This document shows, one piece after another, positions 1-5,707 of a stretch of 6,551 nt of DNA. Origin of the DNA: Thermoleophilia bacterium (GTDB taxonomy: Bacteria > Actinomycetota > Thermoleophilia > Miltoncostaeales > Miltoncostaeaceae); the NCBI GenBank assembly GCA_016463385.1, contig JAEMRL010000139.1, positions 1 to 6,551 on the forward strand. The letters are read 5' to 3'. The position numbers and the translations under genes are program-made. How positions within the stretch are numbered: position 1 is the first letter of the stretch; each line of letters starts with the position of its first letter. The notes beneath the pieces are model-generated. The model was not told the DNA's origin. It was given only the letters and a program-made list of their open reading frames with translations, and did no database searches.

Positions 1-1
1 G

Positions 2-505
2 CTCGCGGCCCTCGCCGCCCCCGGTCGCACCCTCGTGCTGATCGGCGAGTCGGGGGCGGGCAAGTCATCGCTGGTCAACGCCCTGAGCGGATCGGACGTG
101 CTCGCCGTCGGCGACGTGCGCGCCGGCGACGCCAAGGGGCGTCACACCACCACGGCACGGCACCTGATGCCGCTCCCGGGAGGGGGTTGCCTGATCGACA
201 CGCCCGGGGTGCGCGAGCTGGGCCTGTGGACCTCGGAGGAGGGCGTCGCGGCGACCTTCTCGGACATCACCGCCCTCGCCGCCGGGTGCCGGTTCGGCGA
301 CTGCCGCCACGACGGGGAGCCCGGGTGCGCCGTCGCACGGGCGGTGGAGGAGGGGCGCCTCGATGCCGCGCGCCTCGCAAGTCACCGGGACCTGCTGCGC
401 GAGACCGCCGCGCTGGCGCTGCGCGCCGACGAGCGCGAGTGGCGGGCCCACGGCCGCCGGGGCTCCCGGCTCATCCGTCAGGCTGTGCGCGCCAAGCGAC
501 GCTGA
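2..505 (+). CDS. rsgA: Ribosome small-subunit-dependent GTPase A (RsgA/YjeQ), 3' part only
   Basis: RsgA is a circularly permuted GTPase that checks and matures the 30S subunit late in ribosome assembly. The reading frame is open to the left window edge, so the OB-fold and the NKxD (G4) motif lie outside. Visible in order are the P-loop GESGAGKS (nt 44-67), a G2-like segment DAKGRHTTT, the G3 motif DTPG (nt 197-208), and the C-terminal zinc-binding set C-x4-C-x-H-x5-C (Cys codons at nt 287, 302 and 326, His at 308). This spacing and the GEPGCAV context are diagnostic of RsgA. An in-frame GTG at nt 35 lies inside the G1 strand and is not the real start. The basic C-terminus (RLIRQAVRAKRR) fits rRNA binding. 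The gene converges on the flavodoxin-like gene at 551-1072. Identity is near certain; upstream context is unknown. Confidence 0.95.
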   Translation, partial: LAALAAPGRTLVLIGESGAGKSSLVNALSGSDVLAVGDVRAGDAKGRHTTTARHLMPLPGGGCLIDTPGVRELGLWTSEEGVAATFSDITALAAGCRFGDCRHDGEPGCAVARAVEEGRLDAARLASHRDLLRETAALALRADEREWRAHGRRGSRLIRQAVRAKRR

Positions 506-509
506 GAAC

Positions 510-544
510 CGGCCGGCGGACGCCCGGGCGGGCCCCGCCGGCCG
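510..544. terminator. GC-rich hairpin between convergent genes, probable bidirectional terminator
   Basis: A perfect 10-bp inverted repeat (CGGCCGGCGG at 510-519 pairing with CCGCCGGCCG at 535-544) encloses a 15-base loop. It fills the 45-base gap between the rsgA stop codon and the flavodoxin stop codon. There is no T tract on either side, so it is not a textbook intrinsic terminator. Position and perfect pairing make a two-way transcription-ending hairpin the most likely role, which is common in high-GC actinobacteria. Confidence 0.55.
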
Positions 545-550
545 TGCCGG

Positions 551-1072
551 TCAGGCGGTCGCCGGCGAGCGCGCCAGCGACGCGCCCCAGGCCTCGGCCC
601 GGTCGGCCTCCCCCTCGGAGAGATGGTTGTCGCGCTCGACGAAGAAGCTCTCGGGCGGGGCGACCAGCGTCGCCCCGTGCCGCTCCAGGCGCTTGGCGAT
701 CCCGCGCGAGGCGCGGCCGGTGAGCGGCGCCGGCCCGTGCACGCGGGTGTCGAACGCCGCCGCCCGGCACTCCGCCGGCAGGGCGAGCCCGTCGAACCAG
801 TCGCGCAGCGTCGGGCCCTCGGCGTCCGGGTCGAGCGTCAGCCCGCTCCCGGGCTCCGCGGCCTGCTGGCGGGCGCCCTCCCGGGTGCGGTCGCTCACCA
901 TGCCGTGGACGTGGGTCGGTCCGCCGACGACCACCAGATCAGCCGCCGCGATCGCCTCCGCGGTGGCCTCCGCCACGGCGACGAGGGTCGCGCCGCCCAG
1001 GCCCCGCGCGATCCGCTCGGCGACGGTGTGCGTGTTGCCGAACATCGACTCGTAGACGACGAGTGCCGTCAT
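551..1072 (-). CDS. Flavodoxin-like domain protein
   Basis: A 173-residue single-domain flavodoxin-fold protein, probably a cytosolic FMN-binding electron carrier or small NAD(P)H oxidoreductase. The N-terminus MTALVVYESMFGNTHTVAERI is the first beta strand followed by the FMN-phosphate loop (S9-M-F-G-N-T14). The second flavin-contacting loop is VVGGPTHVHG (residues 48-57), and the third lies around residues 107-120 (FDTRVHGPAPLTGRAS). The C-terminal strand is GATLVAPPESFFV (133-145). I chose the ATG at 1072 because it begins exactly at the fold's first strand and has a strong Shine-Dalgarno (GGAAGGAG, about 7 bases upstream). A further in-frame ATG at 1108 would add 12 non-homologous residues. 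The gene lies about 140 bases downstream of the radical SAM gene on the same strand, so co-transcription is possible but not shown. The redox partner cannot be inferred from the sequence. Confidence 0.88.
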   Translation of the reverse strand: MTALVVYESMFGNTHTVAERIARGLGGATLVAVAEATAEAIAAADLVVVGGPTHVHGMVSDRTREGARQQAAEPGSGLTLDPDAEGPTLRDWFDGLALPAECRAAAFDTRVHGPAPLTGRASRGIAKRLERHGATLVAPPESFFVERDNHLSEGEADRAEAWGASLARSPATA

Positions 1073-1086
1073 GTCGTGCTCCTTCC

Positions 1087-1100
1087 GGCCCCGCGGGGCC
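1087..1100. promoter_or_regulatory. 14-bp perfect palindrome upstream of the flavodoxin ribosome-binding site
   Basis: GGCCCCGCGGGGCC is fully self-complementary and lies directly upstream of the Shine-Dalgarno of the flavodoxin gene, in the 140-base gap 1073-1212. It could be an operator, or a hairpin that modulates translation. In so GC-rich a genome it may also be chance. I see no convincing -10 box and no other element in the rest of this gap. Confidence 0.3.
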
Positions 1101-1212
1101 CGTTCCATCCACCGGATGAGCCCAGTCTCCGCCCCGCGAGCCCGCCGGCCATCGGGGGCGTCCCGTAGCCGCCCTGCGCCTTCGAGGCAGCACGCACCCC
1201 CCGAGGGAGCGC

Positions 1213-2251
1213 CTACAGCAGGGACATCTGCGACGAGGGCGCCGGCGCCGGCGTCGGTCGCCGGCGTCCGAAGCGGCCGGGCGAGGGGTCGCGCGGGCCG
1301 CCGTGGCGCTCGACCATCCGCCGCACCATCCCGCCGAGGTCGCGCGCGCTACCGCACCTCCTACGGCCCCGACGACGCGCGCATCGCGGGCGCGAGCTCG
1401 GGGCGCGCCTGCTCCAGCCACCCGAGGTAGTGGTCGCGGACACCCTTTCGCAGGTGGAGCATGATCGGGGTGATCGAGGTGGCTCCGGCCTCGATCGCCG
1501 CGCGCACCACCGCCTCGATCTGCTCGGGCGCGTCCGAGATCCCGGGCAGCACCGGCGCGATCATGACGCCGCAGGGCACGCCGGCCTCGTTCAGCCGGGC
1601 GACGGTCTCCATCCGCCGCAGCGGATGCGGCGTGTGGGGCTCGGTCAGGCGCCAGACGTCCTCGTCGAGGGTGCCGATCGACAGCGCCGCGTGGACCATG
1701 TCGTTGCGCCGCGTCGCCTCCACGAGGAGGTCGGTGTCGCGGCCGATCAGGGTCGACTTGGTGAGGATCGAGAAGGGGTTGTTCGCCGCGGCGAGGGTCT
1801 CGATGATCCCCTGGGTGAGGCGGTAGCGGCCCTCCACCGGCTGGTAGGGGTCGGTGTTGGTGCCCATCGCGATCGCCTCCCCCCGCCAGCGCACCGAGCG
1901 CAGCTCGGCCCGCAGCCTCTCGACCGCGTTGATCTTGATCACGATGCGCCGGTCGAAGTCCTCGCCGATGCCGAAGCCCAGGTACTCGTGAGTCGGGCGG
2001 GCGAAGCAGTAGACGCACGCGTGGCTGCACCCGCGGTACGGGTTGATCGTCCAGTTGAACGGCAGCCCCGACGCCTCGGGCACGCGGTTGATCACCCGCT
2101 GGGCGCGCACGTGCAGCAGCTCGAGGCCCGCCAGCTCGCCGCGGCCGGCGACCCGCTCGGCCTCGCCGAAGAGATCCGACTGCCCGCCGTCGTCGTCGGC
2201 GAGCCGCCACCGGATCTGGTCCGGGCCACCTGAGGGGGAGGGGCGGGGCAC
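1213..2251 (-). pseudogene. Rv2578c-family radical SAM protein, disrupted near the 3' end
   Basis: This is a radical SAM protein related to SplB-like enzymes and the M. tuberculosis Rv2578c family; its substrate is unknown to me. From the GTG at 2251, the 4Fe-4S motif is C75-x3-C79-x2-C82 in NPYRGCSHACVYCFARPTHEYL, which is highly typical. SAM-barrel segments follow: MGTNTDPYQPVEG, FSILTKSTL, SIGTLDEDVWRL, PVLPGISD and ITPIMLHLRKGVR. Translation stops at 1361 (TAG) after 296 residues, but the rest of the family C-terminus, ending QMSLL, continues in another frame to the TAG at 1213. Between 1341 and 1382 the sequence looks inverted (see findings). With the inversion reversed and one CG dinucleotide restored, the gene is 346 residues, near the roughly 340 I recall for the family. 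The GTG at 2251 follows a -10-like TACTGT by six bases and so may be leaderless. A LexA box sits directly upstream, implying DNA-damage induction. The truncated product keeps the whole catalytic core and could still be active. Confidence 0.87.
1341..1382. repeat. Micro-inversion: 26-bp core between alternating CG tracts
   Basis: CG tracts of 9 bases (1341-1349) and 7 bases (1376-1382) form inverted-repeat arms around a 26-base core (1350-1375). In the radical SAM frame the core gives two TAG stops. Its other strand reads, in coding direction, TAC CGC ACC TCC TAC GGC followed by CCC GAC GA. This has C at every third position and continues in frame into GAC CTC GGC of the downstream C-terminal segment. 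Alternating CG tracts can also adopt Z-DNA. The inversion may be real or an assembly artefact. Confidence 0.65.
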
Positions 2252-2257
2252 CCGGCC

Positions 2258-2263
2258 ACAGTA
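2258..2263 (-). promoter_or_regulatory. Probable -10 box of the radical SAM gene (leaderless promoter)
   Basis: On the minus strand TACTGT fits the actinobacterial TANNNT -10 pattern. The GTG start at 2251 follows after six bases, which is where transcription would begin, so the mRNA would have no leader. This agrees with the absence of a Shine-Dalgarno. A weak -35 candidate (TTCATC) lies 17 bases upstream, so the LexA box fills the spacer. Confidence 0.5.
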
Positions 2264-2279
2264 TCGAACATGTGTTCGA
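2264..2279. promoter_or_regulatory. LexA (SOS) box
   Basis: TCGAACATGTGTTCGA is an exact match to the mycobacterial SOS box TCGAAC-N4-GTTCGA, and to the core of the B. subtilis-type box CGAAC-N4-GTTCG. The flanking A and T extend the symmetry to 18 bases. It abuts the probable -10 of the radical SAM gene and occupies the -35/-10 spacer, ideal for repression by LexA and release on DNA damage. It could also affect the divergent thioester-protein gene, whose start is about 185 bases away. I recall Rv2578c being listed among LexA-controlled genes of M. tuberculosis, which would make this a conserved arrangement. Confidence 0.85.
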
Positions 2280-2289
2280 TGATGAAGAG

Positions 2290-2320
2290 CCTGGCCGGAG
2301 GACCAGGGTCCCTGGCCGGA
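2290..2320. repeat. 21-bp-spaced direct repeat enclosing a palindrome, upstream of the thioester-protein gene
   Basis: CCTGGCCGGA occurs at 2290-2299 and again at 2311-2320, a period of 21 bases or two DNA turns. Between them is the palindrome CCAGGG-T-CCCTGG (2303-2315). This fits an activator or repressor site in the 213-base region between the radical SAM start and the thioester-protein start. I see no clear -10/-35 pair for the plus-strand gene and no riboswitch I can name in the remainder. Confidence 0.35.
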
Positions 2321-2464
2321 CGGGGGGCTGGGAAAGCCGAACGCGGCCATTCCGCCGTCTACGGATGTGGTTTCGCGGCAGGAAGAGGAGTATCAGAAAT
2401 GAAGAGAATCGCCGCCGTGGCGGCACGTGTGATCGTCGCGGCACCCATCTCGGGGGAGACAGCG

Positions 2465-3817
2465 ATGACCACCACCAGACAGACCGGCGTACGCCTCGTG
2501 ATCGCGCTGGCGGCTCTCACCGTCCTCGTGGTCGCCGCCACCACCACCGCCACCGCCTCGCCCGCGTCGCTCCGCGCGCTCGATCTGGAGTCACCCTCTC
2601 TGGGTGCCCAGGTCACCGTCACCGCCGCGGGCGGGGGCACGTTCAGCGCCGATCCCGGCCGCGCCCTCCTGCGCGTCACCCCGGCGGGCGGACCCGCGTC
2701 GCAGGTGCTCGGGTGGTGCGTGGATCCGGCGCGCGTGATCGCCGAGGACACCGACTACCCGGTGGACCTCCAGAACGCGTCGGACACGCCCGCGCTCGCG
2801 AGCCCCGGCTTCTCCCAGGCCGCCTGGCTGATCGCCGCGTCCGACCGGATGATCGCCGACGCCGCCGATCCGCGGCTCGAGGCCGCCGCCATCCAGGTGG
2901 CCGTCTGGCAGATGACGGGCAGCGTCGCCGACACGGCCTCGGTCACATCCAGCGCCGCGCTCAACGCGCGCATCGCGCAGATCCGCGCCTCCGCGGCGGG
3001 TCGCACCATCGTGACCGAACTCGCGATCTCGGCCCCGTCGGCGCCGGCCGCCGTGGGCTCGCCGGTCGCCGCGACCGTCACGGGCACCCCGGGCGCCGTC
3101 GTCGACCTGTCGGTCACCTCGGGCGCGGCGGCGCTGTCGGCCGCCCAGGTCGTGATCGGCCCGTCCGGCACCGCCACGGTGACCGTCACCCCGTCCGCTG
3201 CGGGCGCCGTGAGCATCGGCGCGAGCGCACAGGGCGGGATGCTGCACCGCGTCGTCCGCCTGGCGGGTCGCCCGGCGCCGCAGTCGATGGCCTACGTGAG
3301 CGCCGTCCCGCTGACCGCCTCCGCCGCGATCACCGTCCTCGCTCCGGCCGTGGTCACCCCGCTGCCGGTCGTCGTCCCCGCCGCCATCGCGCAGGTCCCC
3401 GCCGCCGCGACCCTCGGCCTGGCCAAGACCGCCCCGGCCACCGCCCGGCCCGGCCGCGTGATCAGCTACCGCCTCACGGTGACCAACGTGAGCGGGACCG
3501 TCGCGCGCGCCGTCGTCGTCCGCGACCCGGTGCCGGTCGGCACGTACGTGACGCGCCTGCCCGACCGCAGCCGTCTGCGCACGGGCGCCGTCGAGTGGCG
3601 TCTCGGCGACATCGCCCCGGGGGCCCGCGTGACTCTGGTCCTGCGCCTGCGCACCGACCGCCTCGCGCGCGGGCAGGTGCTCAACCGCGCCACCGCCACC
3701 GCGGCCAACGCGGCCCAGGTCCGGGCGCAGGCGAGGACCCGGATGGTGACCGCGCCGCGCCGCGCCGCCCCGGCCGTCGTGGCCCCGGCCGTCGTGGCCC
3801 CGGCAGTGACAGGCTGA
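2465..3817 (+). CDS. Secreted thioester-domain protein with a DUF11 domain
   Basis: A 450-residue exported protein. Residues 1-32 form a Sec signal peptide: Arg near the N-terminus, a hydrophobic stretch LVIALAALTVLVVAA, and a small-residue cleavage zone ending ATAS. Residues about 40-185 resemble a Cys-Gln thioester domain. The signature parts are GWC85VDP and AIQ144VAVWQ, whose Cys and Gln would form an internal thioester able to attach covalently to target surfaces. C85 is the only Cys in the protein. An Ig-like, Ala/Thr/Val-rich segment follows (about 185-265), then a DUF11 domain (about 317-425, LGLAKTAPATARPGRVISYRLTVTN onward). No LPXTG motif, transmembrane anchor or sortase signal is visible at the C-terminus. 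I prefer the ATG at 2465 (SD GGGGGAG, 7 bases away), because the upstream ATG at 2399 (SD GGAAGAGGAG) would put 22 residues before the signal peptide. A surface adhesin or S-layer-associated role is inferred. Confidence 0.8.
   Translation: MTTTRQTGVRLVIALAALTVLVVAATTTATASPASLRALDLESPSLGAQVTVTAAGGGTFSADPGRALLRVTPAGGPASQVLGWCVDPARVIAEDTDYPVDLQNASDTPALASPGFSQAAWLIAASDRMIADAADPRLEAAAIQVAVWQMTGSVADTASVTSSAALNARIAQIRASAAGRTIVTELAISAPSAPAAVGSPVAATVTGTPGAVVDLSVTSGAAALSAAQVVIGPSGTATVTVTPSAAGAVSIGASAQGGMLHRVVRLAGRPAPQSMAYVSAVPLTASAAITVLAPAVVTPLPVVVPAAIAQVPAAATLGLAKTAPATARPGRVISYRLTVTNVSGTVARAVVVRDPVPVGTYVTRLPDRSRLRTGAVEWRLGDIAPGARVTLVLRLRTDRLARGQVLNRATATAANAAQVRAQARTRMVTAPRRAAPAVVAPAVVAPAVTG
3767..3808 (+). 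repeat. 15-bp tandem repeat at the 3' end of the thioester-protein gene
   Basis: Two identical 15-base units (3767-3781 and 3782-3796) are followed by a shorter, diverged third copy (3797-3808). They encode AP-AVV repeats just before the stop codon. The period is a multiple of three, so slippage would change tail length without changing the frame. Confidence 0.8.
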
Positions 3818-3831
3818 CCCACCTGCGCTTA

Positions 3832-3868
3832 TACTCCCCCCCAGTACAATGGACACTGGGGGGGAGTA
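3832..3868. promoter_or_regulatory. Paired RcnR/CsoR-type operator with -10 boxes, upstream of the DUF4396 gene
   Basis: A perfect 14-bp inverted repeat (3832-3845 with 3855-3868) has a 9-base loop. The left half plus the next base reads TACT-C7-AGTA (3832-3846). The right half reads cACT-G7-AGTA (3854-3868). The known E. coli RcnR site is TACT-G6-N-AGTA, so the left half, read on the minus strand, matches fully and the right half at all but its first base. A -10-like TACAAT (3845-3850) sits in the loop, and TATACT (3830-3835) overlaps the left arm, so a bound repressor would block either promoter. The right arm's GGGAG also supplies the Shine-Dalgarno of the gene starting at 3872. The repeat could alternatively end transcription of the upstream gene. 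Confidence 0.7.
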
Positions 3869-3871
3869 CCC

Positions 3872-4327
3872 ATGACCGACCTGACCCGCACCGCCGTCAC
3901 GGCGACGGCCCACTGCCTGACCGGGTGCGCGATCGGTGAGGTGGCGGGCCTCGCGATCGGCACCGCGATGGGGCTCGGCGACGGGCGCACGATCGCCCTG
4001 GCCGTCACCCTCGCCTTCCTGTTCGGCTACGCCTTCACGCTCGTCCCGCTGCTCCGCTCCGGGCTCGGCGGTCGCGCGGCGGTGCGCGTGGCGCTCGCGG
4101 CCGACACCGTCTCGATCGCCGTCATGGAGGTGGTGGACAACGCCGTGATGCTGAGCGTCCCCGGCGCGATGAACGCGGGCCTCGTGGAGCCGCTCTTCTG
4201 GGGCGCCCTGGCCTTCGCGCTGGCGGTGGCGTTCGTCGTGGCGCTGCCCGTCAACCGCTGGCTGATCGCCCGGGGGAGGGGTCACGCGGTGGCCCACCCG
4301 CATCACCACCACCCGCAGGGCGCGTGA
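3872..4327 (+). CDS. DUF4396 integral membrane protein, possible metal handling
   Basis: A 151-residue inner-membrane protein of the DUF4396 family (recognised from AHCLTGCAIGEVAG, LAADTVSIAVMEVVDNAVML and LPVNRWLIARGRGHAV). Four hydrophobic helices are visible at about residues 11-35, 40-61, 71-96 and 107-128. Features suggestive of metal ligands are H14-C15-x3-C19 in helix 1, acidic D78, E86 and D89 within helix 3, and a His-rich tail (H138, H142, H144-H147). Family function is not established to my knowledge. The ATG at 3872 has GGAG five bases upstream, inside the metal-sensor-like operator. This context suggests control by a CsoR/RcnR repressor and a role in transport or tolerance of Ni, Co or Cu; that is inference. 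Its 3' end overlaps the TusA-like gene on the other strand by 77 bases. Confidence 0.88.
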   Translation: MTDLTRTAVTATAHCLTGCAIGEVAGLAIGTAMGLGDGRTIALAVTLAFLFGYAFTLVPLLRSGLGGRAAVRVALAADTVSIAVMEVVDNAVMLSVPGAMNAGLVEPLFWGALAFALAVAFVVALPVNRWLIARGRGHAVAHPHHHHPQGA

Positions 4328-4544
4328 TCTCGACCCGCCCGACGTAGGCGCCGCCGTCGCGGCGCAGTTCCAGCAGGGCGTTGCCCGAGCGGTGGCACCA
4401 GGCCGGCAGGTCGACCTCGATGAGTGGGTCGTCGGCGAGGAGCTCGATCACCTCGCCGGCGGCCGCCCGCCGCGCCGCTCGGTCGATCAGGTAGATCGGC
4501 ACCGGGCACCAGGTGCCGAGGGCGTCCACCACCCGGGCGCTCAC
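4251..4544 (-). CDS. TusA-family sulfur carrier protein
   Basis: A 97-residue TusA/SirA-like protein. These small cytosolic carriers receive persulfide sulfur from a cysteine desulfurase and pass it to tRNA thiolation, molybdenum cofactor or other sulfur pathways. DALGTWC13PVPIYLI holds the conserved N-terminal CP motif, and ELLADDPLIEVDLPAWC50HRSGN is the typical second half with a further Cys. The GTG start at 4544 overlaps the preceding desulfurase stop by four bases (GTGA), implying translational coupling. After about residue 78 a 20-residue Gly/Pro/Ser-rich tail (GGGDAGGPPRDPSPGRSASG) goes beyond the usual 75-80-residue family length. This tail is entirely antisense to the DUF4396 gene and may reflect loss of an earlier stop codon. 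Confidence 0.88.
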   Translation of the reverse strand: MSARVVDALGTWCPVPIYLIDRAARRAAAGEVIELLADDPLIEVDLPAWCHRSGNALLELRRDGGAYVGRVEITRPAGGGDAGGPPRDPSPGRSASG

Positions 4545-5707
4545 GGCCGCAGCGGGCTCATCGCGCGCAGCGCGGCAACCGACTCGGCGAAGGCCGCGAC
4601 GGCGAGGTCGATCTCGTCCTCGGTGGTCGTGTGGCGCAGGGTGAACAGCACCGCCGAGTGGGTCCACGGCGGCTCCAGCCCGATCGCCTCGAGCGCGGGC
4701 GCCGCCTTGCCCCCGTGGGCGGTGCAGGCCGATCCCGGCGACACCGCGACCCCGCGGGCGGCGAGCGACAGGCAGAGGCTCTCGCCCTCGACCCACCCGG
4801 CCGACACCTGGACGTGGCCGGGGATCCTCCGGTCGGGGTCGCCGTTCAGGCGGACGTCGGCGACGGAGAGCAGGCCGGCCCGCAGCCGGCCGGTGAGCTC
4901 CGCCATCCGGGCGGTGCGCTCGGCGATCGTCCCGGCGGCGATCGCGGCCGCCTCGCCGAGCCCGGCGATGCCCGGCAGATCCTCTGCCCCCGCGCGCTTG
5001 CCGCCCTCCTGGAGCCCGCCGTGGATCAGGGGGTGCAGCCGCGCCCCGGGCCGGACCACGAGGGCGCCGGTCCAGGCCGGTCCGCCGATCGACCCCCCGC
5101 CGAGCACCAGCGCGTCGGCCCCGAGCGCGCCGGCGTCGAGCGCCACCAGCCCGGCCGTCTCGCCGGCGTCCACCACGATCCGCGCCTCCTCGCGCGCCCC
5201 CCGCGCCGCGGCGACGAGCGCGGGGAGATCCTGCAGGGTGCCGATGTCGGGCTGGCCGTGGACGATCGCGACGACGGCCGTCTCCTCGCCGACGGCGGCC
5301 GCCAGCGCCTCGGGATCGACCCGCCCGAGGCCGTCCACCGGCACGAGATCGAGGCCGCCCGCGTCGCGCACCGCGGTCCGGCATGCGGCGAGGGTGGCGG
5401 GGTGCTCCACCGCCGTGGCCGTGATGCGGCGCCCGAGGGCGCGGTTTCCGGCCGCGAGCCCGCCGATGGCGAGGTTGCGGGCCTCGGTGGCGCCCGAGGT
5501 GAAGATCACCTGGTCCGGGTCGGCGCCCACCAGCGCGGCGACCTGCTCGCGGGCCCTCTCCAGGGCCTCGGCCGGCCGGCGGCCCCAGTCGTGGAGGCTC
5601 GAGGGGCTCCCGAAGTCGTCGCCGAGGAACGGCAGCATCGCCGCGCGCACCCGGGCGTCGAGGGGCGAGGCGGCGGCGTGGTCGAGGTACGCGGTGCGGG
5701 CGCTCAC
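4541..5707 (-). CDS. Cysteine desulfurase-like class V PLP-fold protein lacking the Schiff-base lysine
   Basis: A 388-residue protein of the NifS/IscS fold. Recognisable parts are YLDHAAASPLD (7-17), the phosphate loop TSGATEARNLAI (70-81), EH102PA (PLP-stacking His), D180 in VVDAGETAG (PLP pyridine contact), HGGLQEGGKRAGAEDLPGIAGLGEA (229-253) and the sulfur-accepting Cys in SPGSAC328TAHGG. The PLP-lysine segment, normally SxHKxxGPxGxGAL, reads GGGS206IGGPAWTGAL, so Ser replaces Lys. Q183 of IscS is Glu here, the NNE(I/T)G segment is GQPDIG, and RSGT is RAGA. Only two Lys remain in the whole protein (K237, K334), neither at this site. It may therefore be a pseudo-desulfurase, scaffold or altered enzyme. 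The GTG at 5707 overlaps the phosphoesterase stop codon (GTGA), and its own stop overlaps the TusA start. The fold is certain; desulfurase activity is doubtful. Confidence 0.85.
   Translation of the reverse strand: MSARTAYLDHAAASPLDARVRAAMLPFLGDDFGSPSSLHDWGRRPAEALERAREQVAALVGADPDQVIFTSGATEARNLAIGGLAAGNRALGRRITATAVEHPATLAACRTAVRDAGGLDLVPVDGLGRVDPEALAAAVGEETAVVAIVHGQPDIGTLQDLPALVAAARGAREEARIVVDAGETAGLVALDAGALGADALVLGGGSIGGPAWTGALVVRPGARLHPLIHGGLQEGGKRAGAEDLPGIAGLGEAAAIAAGTIAERTARMAELTGRLRAGLLSVADVRLNGDPDRRIPGHVQVSAGWVEGESLCLSLAARGVAVSPGSACTAHGGKAAPALEAIGLEPPWTHSAVLFTLRHTTTEDEIDLAVAAFAESVAALRAMSPLRP

Noticed and set aside
1213..1443. Separate small gene of 76 residues ending QMSLL
   Set aside because: It has no plausible independent start, and its second half reads as the C-terminus of the adjacent radical SAM protein, so it is treated as the displaced end of that gene.
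2281..2398. Possible cyclic-di-GMP (GEMM) or c-di-AMP riboswitch upstream of the thioester gene, from GGGAAAGCCGAACGCGGCC-like bases
   Set aside because: The conserved GGCAAACC and GCAAAGCC core blocks of GEMM are not there, and no ydaO-type conserved elements can be placed; only short GC stems are visible. A covariance-model search (Rfam) would settle it.
939..2444. A 501-codon minus-strand frame covering the radical SAM region
   Set aside because: It is the wrong frame of the radical SAM gene. It passes through the broken 3' region only by chance and lacks the CxxxCxxC motif.
2399..2464. Start of the thioester protein at the ATG at 2399
   Set aside because: It has a fair ribosome-binding site but would place 22 residues ahead of a complete signal peptide. 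The ATG at 2465 has its own strong site. It could still be a leader peptide or a second start.
2272..3939. Long open frame of about 555 codons on the plus strand, overlapping the thioester gene in another frame
   Set aside because: Its translation is Arg/Gly/Pro-rich with no domain, typical of an out-of-frame shadow in very GC-rich DNA.
2591..4312. Long minus-strand open frame antisense to the thioester and DUF4396 genes
   Set aside because: Gly/Arg/Asp/His-rich low-complexity translation and no recognisable motif; the sense genes have clear domains and ribosome-binding sites.
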